Positions 35,463 through 44,105 of a stretch of 64,000 bases of DNA are shown here, piece after piece. The notes below the pieces were generated by a model. That model was not told where the DNA came from and did no database searches. It worked only from the letters and a program-made list of their open reading frames with translations. The first letter of the stretch is position 1, and each line of letters begins with the position of its first letter. Position numbers and translations under genes: made by a program. The DNA comes from Polaromonas jejuensis NBRC 106434 (GTDB taxonomy: Bacteria > Pseudomonadota > Gammaproteobacteria > Burkholderiales > Burkholderiaceae_C): the NCBI RefSeq assembly GCF_001598235.1, contig NZ_BCYO01000005.1, positions 1 through 64,000 on the forward strand, in the 5' to 3' direction.

Positions 35463-36106
35463 AACCCTTTGTCCTGGCCCTCTTTTTGGCATCACTGGGC
35501 GTGCTTGCGGGTGCGCAAACTGTTGCCCCTGACGTCGAGCCTGGACGTATTGACGCTGAACGCGCAAGAATCAGCGCCGAGCGCTCCCGGCTTGAAGCCG
35601 GTTTTCTGGCAGAAGATGCCGCTTGCTACCAGAAATTTGCGGTCAATAGCTGCCTGGGCAAGATCAATGTCCGTAGACGCGAGGCAATGGCGGATTTGCG
35701 CCGGCAAGAGATTTTGCTCAATGATGAAGAGCGAAAAATGAAGGGCGCCGAGCAGATCCGCAAAACCGAGGAAAAATCGTCACTTGAAAAGCAGCAGGAG
35801 GCCGCTGACAGGCGTGCCAAGGCGCTTGAGGACTACCAGTCACGGCTGGATCGTGAAAAGAAAAAGCAGGAAGATCGTGCCGCCGCCCAGTCCAGTGAAA
35901 AGGCCAATAGCGAAGCCAGCGCCGAAAAGTTAAAGGGCCATCAGGAAAAAGTCCAGGCGCGCACCGGGAAGCAGGCTGCCGCCGCTGAAGAAGCCAAAAA
36001 ATACAATGACCGCCAGAAGGAGGCCCAGGAGCATCGGGCCCAGCACGAAAGTGACCAGCTCAAGCGGACAAAGCCTCCCGCGAAATCCCTGCCCCTGCCG
36101 GAATAG
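35459..36106 (+). CDS. Exported coiled-coil protein of unknown function
   Basis: 215 aa with a signal peptide (MKPFVLALFLASLGVLAGAQ). A short conserved-looking head contains two cysteines (CYQKFAVNSCLGKINVRRREAM), followed by about 120 residues of charged Lys/Glu/Gln/Ala-rich coiled coil and a proline-rich end. The head could form a disulfide in the periplasm. The start ATG overlaps the zapE stop (ATGA), so the two are coupled, which suggests an envelope or division-related role. I do not recognise a named family. Confidence 0.75.
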   Translation: MKPFVLALFLASLGVLAGAQTVAPDVEPGRIDAERARISAERSRLEAGFLAEDAACYQKFAVNSCLGKINVRRREAMADLRRQEILLNDEERKMKGAEQIRKTEEKSSLEKQQEAADRRAKALEDYQSRLDREKKKQEDRAAAQSSEKANSEASAEKLKGHQEKVQARTGKQAAAAEEAKKYNDRQKEAQEHRAQHESDQLKRTKPPAKSLPLPE

Positions 36107-36112
36107 CGGTTT

Positions 36113-36871
36113 TCAGCTCAGCAATTCGAGCTTGACGACCACCAGCGATAAATTGTCACCGCCGCCCCGGGCGCGTGATCTGGCTTTCTGGATCAGGAAT
36201 TCGGTCGCCTCCCGAGGCGACAGCATGGACAGGGCGGAGCCCATTTCGGTGGCGCTGAAGTAGTGCCACACCCCATCGCTGCAGGCCATCAGCACGTCAT
36301 CGGGGCGCAGCTGCGGAATGAAGTGCTGGGTGATGGGTGGCGCTTCTTCGGTCCCGAGGCAACCCATCAGGATATTGGATTGAGGGTGGACATTGGCCTC
36401 CTCCTCGGTAATCTCACCCTTGTCGACCAGCGTTTGCACATACGAGTGATCCACGGTGCGGTGAATCAGCTTGCTGCCGTGGTAATGGTAGATCCGCGAG
36501 TCACCGGTATGCGCCCAGTGGCAATCCCCGCCGGGATTGATCAGAAACGCGGCCAATGTGCTATGAGGCTCCTGCTCGGCCGAGATGGCGGTCAGCTTGA
36601 TGACGATGTGGGCTTCTTCAATGATCTGCTTGAGCATGGAAGGCGCATCGTCGGTCGCAGGCGCGTAACGGTCAAAGAGCTGTTTGGCCGTCAGCATGAC
36701 CTGGTCAGAAGCTTTGCGCCCGCCGCTTCGCCCCCCCATGCCGTCGGCCACAATACCCAGCATGCAACCGGGAATGCGAGGATGGGTGTACAGGTTGACC
36801 TGGTCTTGCTGGTAGTCGCGGTCTCCCTTGTGGATACCGGTGGCCGCCGTGATTCGATAACCTTTGGACAT
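36113..36871 (-). CDS. PP2C-type serine/threonine protein phosphatase
   Basis: 252 aa PPM-family phosphatase. Metal-binding motifs are seen: RDYQQDQVNLY (first Asp), VADGMGGRSGG, HTGDSRIY, CSDGVWHY and GGGDNLSLVVV. It would dephosphorylate Ser/Thr residues using Mn/Mg. The start at ATG 36871 (MSKGYRITAATGIHKGDRD) fits the family, although the frame stays open to a TTG at 36964. No kinase or FHA gene is near, unlike type VI secretion-linked PP2C genes. It is convergent with the coiled-coil gene, 6 nt away, and divergent from the small protein at 36956. Confidence 0.85.
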   Translation of the reverse strand: MSKGYRITAATGIHKGDRDYQQDQVNLYTHPRIPGCMLGIVADGMGGRSGGRKASDQVMLTAKQLFDRYAPATDDAPSMLKQIIEEAHIVIKLTAISAEQEPHSTLAAFLINPGGDCHWAHTGDSRIYHYHGSKLIHRTVDHSYVQTLVDKGEITEEEANVHPQSNILMGCLGTEEAPPITQHFIPQLRPDDVLMACSDGVWHYFSATEMGSALSMLSPREATEFLIQKARSRARGGGDNLSLVVVKLELLS

Positions 36872-36955
36872 TGTGTAGTCGTTCAAGCCCAAGGCTCGAT
36901 TTATGGTCGCAATCGACGTATTATCAGACGAAGCAGCGCGTACGGATAAAAACTT

Positions 36956-37158
36956 TGGACTCAAATTTACACTCCCCTAAACGTCAGCTGATTGAACTCC
37001 AGATTGCGCACGCAGACCTGAATGCCCTGGTTGATATTGCGGTGCATGCCATGCCTGTTGACGAAATACGGCTCAGACGCCTCAAGAAACGCCGGCTGCA
37101 ACTTCGCGACCAGATTGCGCGGCTGGAGTTGTCGCTAGACCATCCCGAGCCTGCGTGA
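36956..37158 (+). CDS. YdcH/DUF465-like small protein
   Basis: About 67 aa, a two-helix coiled hairpin: RQLIELQIAHADLNALVDIA, then DEIRLRRLKKRRLQLRDQIARLE. This heptad pattern and the K-K-x-R-L-x-L-x-D-x-I core are typical of DUF465. There is no ATG; TTG 36956 is the most likely start, because it directly precedes the conserved part and other in-frame starts lie inside the phosphatase promoter region. It overlaps the helicase gene (TGATG). Function unknown. Confidence 0.65.
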
Positions 37159-39164
37159 TGAATCTGGCATTTGAAGTGCAGGAGGCTTTCGCCCCGGATG
37201 GCGTTTTGTCGCGCGCGGCGGAGCACTTTGTGCCGCGCAGTGGCCAGACCGAGATGGCGCTGGCCGTGGCGCGTGCCATCGAGGGCGGCTATGCGCTGGT
37301 GGTGGAAGCCAGCACGGGGGTCGGTAAAACATTCTCGTACCTGGTGCCGGCCTTGCTGAGCGGGGAGAGGGTACTGCTGTCTACCGCGACCAAAGCCCTG
37401 CAGGACCAGTTGTTTGGCCGTGATCTACCGCGACTGGTCGAAGCGCTCGGCTTGCCGGTGCGCACCGCTTTGCTCAAGGGGCGTGGGAGCTATTTGTGCC
37501 TGCACCGCATGGAAATGGCCCGTCAGGACGCGCATCTGCCCGATGGCATGTCGGTGCGTGCGCTGGCACGGATTGAAGAATGGTCCAAGGTCACCCGGAC
37601 CGGCGATCTGGCGGAACTGCCAGGGCTGGATGAACGTTCCCCCGTGATACCCATCGTGACCTCCACGCGGGAAAACTGCCTGGGCACGCAATGCCCGCGT
37701 TTTCGCGCCTGCCATGTGAATCTGGCCCGCAGGGAGGCCATGGCGGCGGACGTGGTGGTGATCAACCACCACCTGTTTTTTGCCGATCTGGCCGTTCGCG
37801 AGTCAGGTGTTGCGGAGCTGCTGCCTTCGGTGCGCATTGCCATTTTTGATGAGGCACACCAGCTCAATGAAACGGGCGTGCAGTTTCTGGGCAGAAACCT
37901 GACCACGGGCCAGCTGCTGGACTTTGCTCGCGACATGCTGGCCGCCGGGCTGCAGCTGGCCCGTGGCCTGGTGGACTGGCAGGAGGTGGTTGGCGTCACG
38001 GAACTGGCGGCCCGGGAGTTGCGCTTGTGTGCCGGCAGGCAGTCTCCCGGTACCCGGTTGCGCTGGACGGCCGAGGGGCCCGAGAGCCTGGACCCCACGG
38101 CCTGGAAGGAGGCGCTGGAAGCGGTTCGCGCCGCCTGTCAGCAAGCCTGTGAAGCGCTAGACATGGTCAGCGAGATCGCACCTGATTTCGTCCGCCTGCA
38201 TGAGCGTGCCACCGAGTTGGCGGTGCGTGCCGAAGGCTTCGCCAATGGCTGTGAGCCGGGTTGTGTTCGCTGGGTTGATGTGGGCATGCAGTTGCGACTC
38301 GTCGAATCACCGCTGGATATTTCAAATGCGGTGAAAACCAGGGTGCTGGGCGCGGAGGGCGGGGATGCGAAATCCTGGATATTTACCTCTGCAACGCTGG
38401 GCGACGACGACAAGCTCAGTTGGTTTACCCAGCCTTGCGGGCTGACGGAGGCGGAAGTCCTGCGTATCGGCAGCCCTTTTGACTACGCGCGTCAGGCGGC
38501 TGTGTACATTCCGCCAAACTTTCCCAAGCCCGGCGACCCATCGCATACGGCGAAAGTCGCGGAATCGGCCGCAGCTTGGGCCAGGCAGCTGGGCGGACGC
38601 ACCATGGTGCTGACCACCACGCTGCGGGCACTGCGGACGATTGGCGACGCCCTCCATGCCGCGTTTGAGAACTCCGATGATATGGAAGTCCTGGTTCAGG
38701 GAGCCATGCCCAAGCGGGTCCTGATCGAGCGTTTCCGGGAAGGAAGTTCGCAGGGTGGCAAGGGCTGTGTGCTGGTGGCCTCGGCATCGTTCTGGGAGGG
38801 TATCGACGTGCCCGGCGATGCGCTTCAGCTGCTCGTCATTGACAAGCTGCCCTTTCCGCCGCCCAACGATCCGCTGGCGGAGGCTCGTTCGAAGCTGCTG
38901 GAGTCACAGGGGCGCAGCGCGTTCAATGACTATTTTCTGCCCGAGGCTGCGGTGGCGCTCAAGCAGGGGGCGGGACGGCTGATACGCCGGGAAACCGACC
39001 AGGGCGTGCTGGTGGTGTGCGACAGCCGTCTGGCGTCCATGGGCTACGGACGGCGATTGCTGCGGGCACTGCCTCCGATGCAGCGGCTGGCATCGGAGCA
39101 GGAGTTGATGGAAAGACTGGAAGGTCTTACCAGAACTTGTACCAGGGATTGTCTGCAGACTTGA
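37158..39164 (+). CDS. ATP-dependent DNA helicase, DinG/YoaA (XPD-like) family
   Basis: 668 aa superfamily 2 helicase. Walker A is ASTGVGKTF (51-59) and the DEAH box lies at 231-234. Four cysteines C114, C174, C179 and C185 (YLCLHR, ENCLGTQCPRFRACH) are placed as in the 4Fe-4S domain of XPD/DinG/YoaA. Motif VI-like GAGRLIRRETDQG is near the C-terminus. It unwinds 5'-tailed or R-loop substrates in repair. The start at ATG 37158 overlaps the small upstream gene's stop; a GTG one codon earlier is possible. Its last 38 nt overlap bamD on the other strand. Confidence 0.88.
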   Translation: MNLAFEVQEAFAPDGVLSRAAEHFVPRSGQTEMALAVARAIEGGYALVVEASTGVGKTFSYLVPALLSGERVLLSTATKALQDQLFGRDLPRLVEALGLPVRTALLKGRGSYLCLHRMEMARQDAHLPDGMSVRALARIEEWSKVTRTGDLAELPGLDERSPVIPIVTSTRENCLGTQCPRFRACHVNLARREAMAADVVVINHHLFFADLAVRESGVAELLPSVRIAIFDEAHQLNETGVQFLGRNLTTGQLLDFARDMLAAGLQLARGLVDWQEVVGVTELAARELRLCAGRQSPGTRLRWTAEGPESLDPTAWKEALEAVRAACQQACEALDMVSEIAPDFVRLHERATELAVRAEGFANGCEPGCVRWVDVGMQLRLVESPLDISNAVKTRVLGAEGGDAKSWIFTSATLGDDDKLSWFTQPCGLTEAEVLRIGSPFDYARQAAVYIPPNFPKPGDPSHTAKVAESAAAWARQLGGRTMVLTTTLRALRTIGDALHAAFENSDDMEVLVQGAMPKRVLIERFREGSSQGGKGCVLVASASFWEGIDVPGDALQLLVIDKLPFPPPNDPLAEARSKLLESQGRSAFNDYFLPEAAVALKQGAGRLIRRETDQGVLVVCDSRLASMGYGRRLLRALPPMQRLASEQELMERLEGLTRTCTRDCLQT

Positions 39165-39951
39165 AGCCTTTGCTCATGTAGTGGCTCTGCGGATAGGTCT
39201 TTTCCAGGATGCGGCGGGTGTCATCGCGCAGTTCGGTCATTCCGAGTGCGTCGTAAGACTTGTAAAGAATGTAGGTCGCTTCTTCGAGCGCCGGCACGTC
39301 CCGGTAGTCGGCAATCGCGGTCTGGGCGCGATTGATGGCGGCCACGTAGGCGCCACGGGAGTAGTAGTACCTGGCCACGTGGACTTCGGATTGTGCCAAT
39401 GAGTTGACGATGTAAGTCATGCGCAGGCGCGAGTCTGGCGCGTAGCGTGACTCCGGAAAGCGGGCCACCAGTTCCTTGAAGGATTCAAACGATTCCTTCG
39501 CCGCCTTTTGATCGCGTTCGGACAAATCCTGGCGCGAGATGATGCTGAAAATGCCGAGGTTGTCGTTAAAGTTCACCAGGCCTTTGAGGTACAGCGCATA
39601 GTCCAGCGCCGGGCTGGCCGGGTGCAGCTTCATGAAGCGGTCCAGCGTGGCGATGGCCTGGGCCTGTTCGCCGCCCTTGTACTGGGCATAAGCCTTGTCA
39701 AGCTGGGCTTGCTGCGCAAGCGGTGTGCCGGCGGCACGGCCTTCGAGCTTCTCGTAAAGGGGGATGGCCTTGTCGTAGGCGCCGGAGCCCGCTTCGTCCT
39801 TGGCCTCGGCATAAATCTTGTTCGGGCTCCAGGAGGCCGTCTTGTCAGGCGCGGGGGTGGTGGAGCAGCCGGCCACTAAAAAAGACAATGCGCAAACAGC
39901 AGCAACAAGCGGCGATGCATTGGGAACAACCGATAATTTGGTGGAAAACAT
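39127..39951 (-). CDS. bamD: Outer membrane assembly lipoprotein BamD
   Basis: 274 aa lipoprotein (lipobox LVAGC, C29) with five TPR-like units. Recognisable parts are SPNKIYAEAKDEAGSGAYDKAI, YKGGEQAQAIATLDRFMKLHP and the typical IISRQDLSERDQKAAKESFESFKELV followed by SRYAPDSRLRM. It is an essential part of the BAM complex that inserts beta-barrel proteins into the outer membrane. Another component, bamB, is at 50482. It is divergent from rluD with only 17 nt between the start codons; a perfect TATAAT for it lies inside the first rluD codons. Confidence 0.92.
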   Translation of the reverse strand: MFSTKLSVVPNASPLVAAVCALSFLVAGCSTTPAPDKTASWSPNKIYAEAKDEAGSGAYDKAIPLYEKLEGRAAGTPLAQQAQLDKAYAQYKGGEQAQAIATLDRFMKLHPASPALDYALYLKGLVNFNDNLGIFSIISRQDLSERDQKAAKESFESFKELVARFPESRYAPDSRLRMTYIVNSLAQSEVHVARYYYSRGAYVAAINRAQTAIADYRDVPALEEATYILYKSYDALGMTELRDDTRRILEKTYPQSHYMSKGFKSADNPWYKFW

Positions 39952-39968
39952 TGCGATCGACCTTCTTG

Positions 39969-41015
39969 ATGACTGATTCTGAAAAAAGCAAATTAATTAT
40001 ATCGGGCGCTGTTGCTGCCTCTGGCCTGCCTGATGAGCCTGATGAAACTCAGGAGGAGGAGGGGGATAGTCACGCCGAACTGGAATTGCGACAGGTGGCG
40101 GTTCCCGCCGAGAGCCATGGGAGCCGCCTGGACCGGGCCCTGGCTGGCATTGTGCCCGAGTTCTCCCGCAGCTACCTCCAGCAATTGATCGAGGCCGGCG
40201 TGGTCCGGCTGGGCGGCGTGACGGTGACCAAAGCCTCCACCAAGGTCAAGGCCGGGGACGTGCTCACCATCGAGTTGCGGCCGACGCCGCAAAGCCAGGC
40301 CTTCAAGCCGGAGGCCATGGCGCTGGATATTGTGTTTGAAGACCCTTACTTGATGGTGATCAACAAGCCTGCCGGACTGGTCGTGCACCCGGCGCCCGGC
40401 AACTGGAGCGGCACCTTGCTCAATGGCTTGCTGGCGCATGACCCGCAGGCATCCTTTCTGCCGCGGGCCGGCATCGTGCACCGGCTGGACAAGGACACCA
40501 GCGGGCTGATGGTGGTGGCCCGCCAGCGGCAAACCATGGACCAGTTGATCAGCCTGATCGCCGCCCGCGACGTCAGCCGGGAATACATGGCGCTGGCCCA
40601 TCGTGCATGGCAGGGTGCCAGAACCCGCGAAGTGAACGCGCCAATCGGTCGGGATCCGCGCAACCGCCTGCGCATGGCGGTCGTGGATCTCGAGAGGAAT
40701 TCGGGCAAGACCGCCTCCACGGTGGTGACCCTGTTGCATAACGGGGATAAGCACTGCCTGGTAAAATGCAAACTGCATACCGGCCGTACGCATCAGATCC
40801 GGGTTCATATGGCGCATCTTGGCCATCCGCTGGTATCCGACGAGTTGTATGGCGGGGCCGTTGCGGGAGGACTGGACCGTCAGGCCTTGCATGCCTGCCG
40901 GCTGGCGTTTGAGCATCCCGTGACAGGCGCCATGATGGCGTTCAAGTCAACGCCGCCCGCTGATTTCCAGGCGGCTATGGCCGGTTTGGGCCTGATATAC
41001 AATCAAATTCAGTAG
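39969..41015 (+). CDS. rluD: 23S rRNA pseudouridine synthase RluD
   Basis: 348 aa: S4 domain (about 50-105, [32 protein letters not shown]) and RluA-type catalytic domain with aspartate D174 in [11 protein letters not shown]. It makes pseudouridines at helix 69 (positions 1911, 1915 and 1917 in E. coli numbering). The N-terminal 45 residues are acidic and non-conserved, and there is no ribosome site at ATG 39969, so the true start may be further in. It is divergent from bamD with shared regulatory DNA. Confidence 0.9.
   Translation: MTDSEKSKLIISGAVAASGLPDEPDETQEEEGDSHAELELRQVAVPAESHGSRLDRALAGIVPEFSRSYLQQLIEAGVVRLGGVTVTKASTKVKAGDVLTIELRPTPQSQAFKPEAMALDIVFEDPYLMVINKPAGLVVHPAPGNWSGTLLNGLLAHDPQASFLPRAGIVHRLDKDTSGLMVVARQRQTMDQLISLIAARDVSREYMALAHRAWQGARTREVNAPIGRDPRNRLRMAVVDLERNSGKTASTVVTLLHNGDKHCLVKCKLHTGRTHQIRVHMAHLGHPLVSDELYGGAVAGGLDRQALHACRLAFEHPVTGAMMAFKSTPPADFQAAMAGLGLIYNQIQ
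39996..40001 (-). promoter_or_regulatory. Candidate -10 element (TATAAT) for bamD
   Basis: A perfect TATAAT on the minus strand in a local AT-rich patch, 45 nt before the bamD start. No good -35 is seen at 17 nt. It lies inside the assigned first codons of rluD, which questions that start. Confidence 0.4.
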
Positions 41016-41116
41016 TTTTCGGCTACCCGCACCATGGCGCCCCTGACAAGGAGATTGCGCATGGATGCAATGCGCGGACCAGCGCCTTTTCCCGCCCTTT
41101 TTCGGAGCGACCAATC

Positions 41117-41851
41117 ATGAACACGACGGATGCAAAGCGCGTCCTCGAAACAGCACTCATTTGCGCGCAGCAACCGCTGCCTTTGCGCGAGATGGGGGTT
41201 TTGTTTAACGGGGTACTGACGGCCGACAGCCTCAAGCTGGTGCTTGAAGAGCTGCAAAACGACTGGTCAGGGCGTGGCGTTGAACTGGTTCACGTCTCAA
41301 CGGGCTGGCGCTTCCAGAGCCGGCCCCAGATGCGCGAATACCTTGACCGGCTGCATCCCGAAAAGCCGCCCCGCTACAGTCGGGCTACCCTGGAAACGCT
41401 GGCCATCATTGCTTACCGCCAGCCTGTGACGCGCGGCGACATGGAAGACATCCGCGGCGTCACGATCAACAGCATGATCCTCAAGCAATTGGAGGATCGC
41501 GGTTGGGTGGAGGTGATCGGGCACCGGGAAACCGTGGGCCGGCCGGCACTTTATGCGACGACTCGGCAGTTTCTCGACGATCTCGGTGTGGAGTCGCTGG
41601 ACCAGCTCCCCGCAATGGACAGCACGCCCGCCCAGGTGGCCATGCTCGAGCAGATTGAGTTTGGCATGGCCGAAACTGCAGGGCTGCCGGCGGCGGAGCC
41701 ATTCGCCGAGGGGGAAGCTGCAGACAACGAAACCGCTGTGCTGGAAGCGCAAGCGGAAAGTCCGGAAATCCAGGAAGACCTGACGCCGAATGTCGGCACC
41801 AGTCCTGAACATGATCCTCATGATCAGGACGCCAGCGATACGCTCGCATGA
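41117..41851 (+). CDS. scpB: Chromosome segregation and condensation protein ScpB
   Basis: 244 aa. Tandem winged-helix domains occupy residues about 5-165 ([21 protein letters not shown], then [27 protein letters not shown] and [17 protein letters not shown], the family hallmark). A long acidic tail follows. With ScpA it binds SMC to condense chromosomes. scpA is not adjacent, which differs from many bacteria. It is followed by rluB after 10 nt; this scpB-rluB order is widespread. Confidence 0.9.
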   Translation: MNTTDAKRVLETALICAQQPLPLREMGVLFNGVLTADSLKLVLEELQNDWSGRGVELVHVSTGWRFQSRPQMREYLDRLHPEKPPRYSRATLETLAIIAYRQPVTRGDMEDIRGVTINSMILKQLEDRGWVEVIGHRETVGRPALYATTRQFLDDLGVESLDQLPAMDSTPAQVAMLEQIEFGMAETAGLPAAEPFAEGEAADNETAVLEAQAESPEIQEDLTPNVGTSPEHDPHDQDASDTLA

Positions 41852-41861
41852 ATGTAAAAGC

Positions 41862-43472
41862 ATGAACCACCAAGACCATCCCGCCTCCGAAGCCCCGGCT
41901 GCCCCTGAAAAAGAGCCAGATACGGTTGTAGCCCCTGAGCAGCCTGCGCAGGTAGCTCCTGATTTGATAGCGTCTGGCGAGCCGGAGAAAGCGGCCCCGC
42001 CGGCAGAGCCCGCACCCGTCGCCGGGCGGCGAGCGCCTGCGGCAGGCAGCATCCGGTTTGAAGATGTGGTGACCGGCCAGTATGACGCCGACGAAGAGGA
42101 TGTGGCGCTCGAGCTGCCCAAGCGGGTGTTGGCGCCGCAGCCCGAAACGCCCAAGCTGCACAAGGTGCTGGCCCAGGCCGGGCTGGGTTCCCGCCTGGAA
42201 ATGGAGCAACTGATCCTTGAGGGGCGCATTTCGGTCAATGCCGAGCCCGCCCATATCGGACAGCGCATCCAGTTTGGCGATACCGTCAAGGTCAATGGCA
42301 AGCCCATTCGGGTGCGCATTGACCCGCCGCCGCCGCGCGTGATTGCCTACCACAAGCCGAGCGGGGAGGTGGTGACGCACGACGATCCGCAAAACCGTCC
42401 GACGGTGTTCCGTCGTCTACCGAAACTGTTCCAGGGTAAATGGCAGTCCGTGGGGCGGCTGGATCTGAACACCGAAGGCCTGCTGTTGCTGACGAGTTCC
42501 GGCGAGCTGGCCAACAAGCTGATGCACCCGCGATTTGGGCTTGAGCGTGAATACGCCGTCCGGGTATTGGGTGCGCTGAGCAGTGAAGAAAAAAAGCGCC
42601 TGCTGGAAGGCGTGACGCTGGAGGACGGCCTGGCGCAGTTCCGCTCGATTGAGGCCGGTGGCGGCGAGGGCGCGAACTGCTGGTACCGGGTCACCATTTC
42701 GGAAGGGCGTAACCGCGAGGTCCGGCGCATGTTTGAGGCCGTGGGTCACGCCGTGAGCCGCCTCATCCGCATCCGTTATGGCGCCATGGTGTTGCCGCGC
42801 GGTCTCAAGCGGGGCGCGTTTGTCGAGCTCGATGAGCGGGATATCTGGGCGCTGACCAATGCGGTGAGTCGCTCGGAGTCGCGCGACGATCCGCGTGGCG
42901 AGCCCGGAAACCAGGCTTATCCGGCGGGTGAGGGCGGCGATGAACGCCGCCGGGGTCCGCGCAGAAATGATCGTTCACGCGGCGCCCGCGGACGGCCTCC
43001 CGTTGCCGATGCCGCATCGTCATCCGGCGCCGAGCAGGAACCGAATGAGTTGCAGCCGCCCATGAACCGGAGCGATTCCGCACCTCGCGGTAACCGGCGT
43101 GGCGGTGGCAAGGGTCGCAGCCAGGGCGCAAACCCGGGCGGCGGTGCACGCTTTGGGCAAGCGGCTGGCAATGCCGGCGCGCAGGGCCCCAAACGCCGCG
43201 ACGGCGGCGGCAACCGGGGTGACCGGGGCGAGAGAAGTGCCGGTGGCGGGCAGCCCGATCCGATGAAGACCTCGTTTGGTTATATCGGTGCGGATACCTT
43301 CACGCGGCAGCGCCAGGGTCAGGGCCAGGGGCCGCGTCGCAGCGGAGGTGGCGGAGGTGGCGGAGGTGGCGGAGGTGGCGGAGGTGGCGGAGGTGGTTTC
43401 GGCGGTACCGGTGGCGGCCAGCGCCGGGGTGGAGGCAATCGTGGCGGTGGAAACCGCGGCGGCAATCGCTGA
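41862..43472 (+). CDS. rluB: 23S rRNA pseudouridine synthase RluB with long Gly/Arg-rich tail
   Basis: 536 aa, almost twice the catalytic size. An acidic/proline-rich N-terminal region (1-100) is followed by an S4 domain ([30 protein letters not shown]) and an RsuA-type catalytic domain with D201 in [13 protein letters not shown]; it modifies U2605 in E. coli numbering. From about residue 345 to the end it is low complexity: Arg/Gly/Asn blocks ([24 protein letters not shown]) and a poly-glycine stretch coded by a 9-nt tandem repeat. The start at ATG 41862 is 10 nt after scpB. Confidence 0.9.
   Translation: MNHQDHPASEAPAAPEKEPDTVVAPEQPAQVAPDLIASGEPEKAAPPAEPAPVAGRRAPAAGSIRFEDVVTGQYDADEEDVALELPKRVLAPQPETPKLHKVLAQAGLGSRLEMEQLILEGRISVNAEPAHIGQRIQFGDTVKVNGKPIRVRIDPPPPRVIAYHKPSGEVVTHDDPQNRPTVFRRLPKLFQGKWQSVGRLDLNTEGLLLLTSSGELANKLMHPRFGLEREYAVRVLGALSSEEKKRLLEGVTLEDGLAQFRSIEAGGGEGANCWYRVTISEGRNREVRRMFEAVGHAVSRLIRIRYGAMVLPRGLKRGAFVELDERDIWALTNAVSRSESRDDPRGEPGNQAYPAGEGGDERRRGPRRNDRSRGARGRPPVADAASSSGAEQEPNELQPPMNRSDSAPRGNRRGGGKGRSQGANPGGGARFGQAAGNAGAQGPKRRDGGGNRGDRGERSAGGGQPDPMKTSFGYIGADTFTRQRQGQGQGPRRSGGGGGGGGGGGGGGGGGGFGGTGGGQRRGGGNRGGGNRGGNR
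41921..41977 (+). repeat. Dispersed repeat inside rluB, copy I
   Basis: GGTTGTAGCCCCTGAGCAGC, CTGCGCAGGTAGCT and CCTGATTTGATAGCGTCTGG align with the intergenic copies, including the exact GATTTGATAGCG. It codes for part of the disordered N-terminus ([20 protein letters not shown]). Confidence 0.65.
43344..43397 (+). repeat. 9-nt tandem repeat (GGAGGTGGC x6) in rluB
   Basis: Five identical GGAGGTGGC units and one GGAGGTGGT encode 18 consecutive glycines. Such a repeat can change length by slippage in steps of three residues without breaking the frame. Confidence 0.9.
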
Positions 43473-43599
43473 ACGCCGCAGAAGCACTTCATTTTGCAGG
43501 GTTGCTTAAAGCAAGCGGCCCACGGGTTAAAATCATGGGCTTTATTCAGTGTTTTGAATAATTTAAAAATCCAGCAAATTCAGGATCTAAGGAAAACTC

Positions 43600-44025
43600 A
43601 TGGCGATCGAACGCACTCTCTCCATCATCAAACCCGACGCAGTGGCAAAAAACGTGATCGGCCAGATCTACGCACGTTTTGAAGCCGCCGGCCTGAAGGT
43701 CGTTGCCGCCAAGATGGTTCACCTGTCGCAAGGCGAAGCCGAGGCTTTCTACGCGGTTCACAAAGAGCGTCCTTTCTTCAAGGACCTGGTTTCGTTCATG
43801 ATCTCCGGCCCGGTGATGATCCAGGCGCTCGAAGGCGAAGGCGCTGTTCTGAAGAACCGCGACCTGATGGGCGCTACCGATCCGAAGAAGGCCGCTGCCG
43901 GCACCATTCGCGCCGATTTCGCCGACAGCATCGATGCCAATGCCGTGCACGGCTCTGACGCCGTCGAAACGGCCAAGGAAGAAGTCGCTTTCTTCTTCCC
44001 GGGCATGAACGTTTACGCACGTTAA
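43600..44025 (+). CDS. ndk: Nucleoside diphosphate kinase
   Basis: 141 aa, exact family size. The phosphohistidine is H117 in NAVHGSD, and the N-terminus is [15 protein letters not shown]. It equilibrates NTP pools using ATP. The ribosome site is AAGGAA, 7 nt before ATG. The 127 nt upstream contain a possible promoter (TTGCTT 43502, TAAAAT 43528; the 20-nt spacer is long). It opens the conserved ndk-rlmN-pilW-rodZ-ispG-hisS run. Confidence 0.95.
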   Translation: MAIERTLSIIKPDAVAKNVIGQIYARFEAAGLKVVAAKMVHLSQGEAEAFYAVHKERPFFKDLVSFMISGPVMIQALEGEGAVLKNRDLMGATDPKKAAAGTIRADFADSIDANAVHGSDAVETAKEEVAFFFPGMNVYAR

Positions 44026-44074
44026 GCCATGACCGACCCCATGCTTTGCCAGCCCTCTTTGGGGTCGTCGCTTG

Positions 44075-44090
44075 CTTGGGGCGGCCCGGC
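44075..44090 (+). repeat. Short copy of the CTTGGGGCGGCCCGGC repeat
   Basis: This 16-mer is identical to 60511-60526. Just upstream, CGACCCCA (44034-44041) can pair with TGGGGTCG (44060-44067). It lies between ndk and rlmN. Confidence 0.6.
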
Positions 44091-44105
44091 CGGTCGCATG
44101 CTGCG

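Noticed and set aside
43344..43397. Tandem repeat considered as CRISPR-like or satellite
   Set aside because: Units are 9 nt without spacers and lie inside the rluB reading frame as glycine codons.
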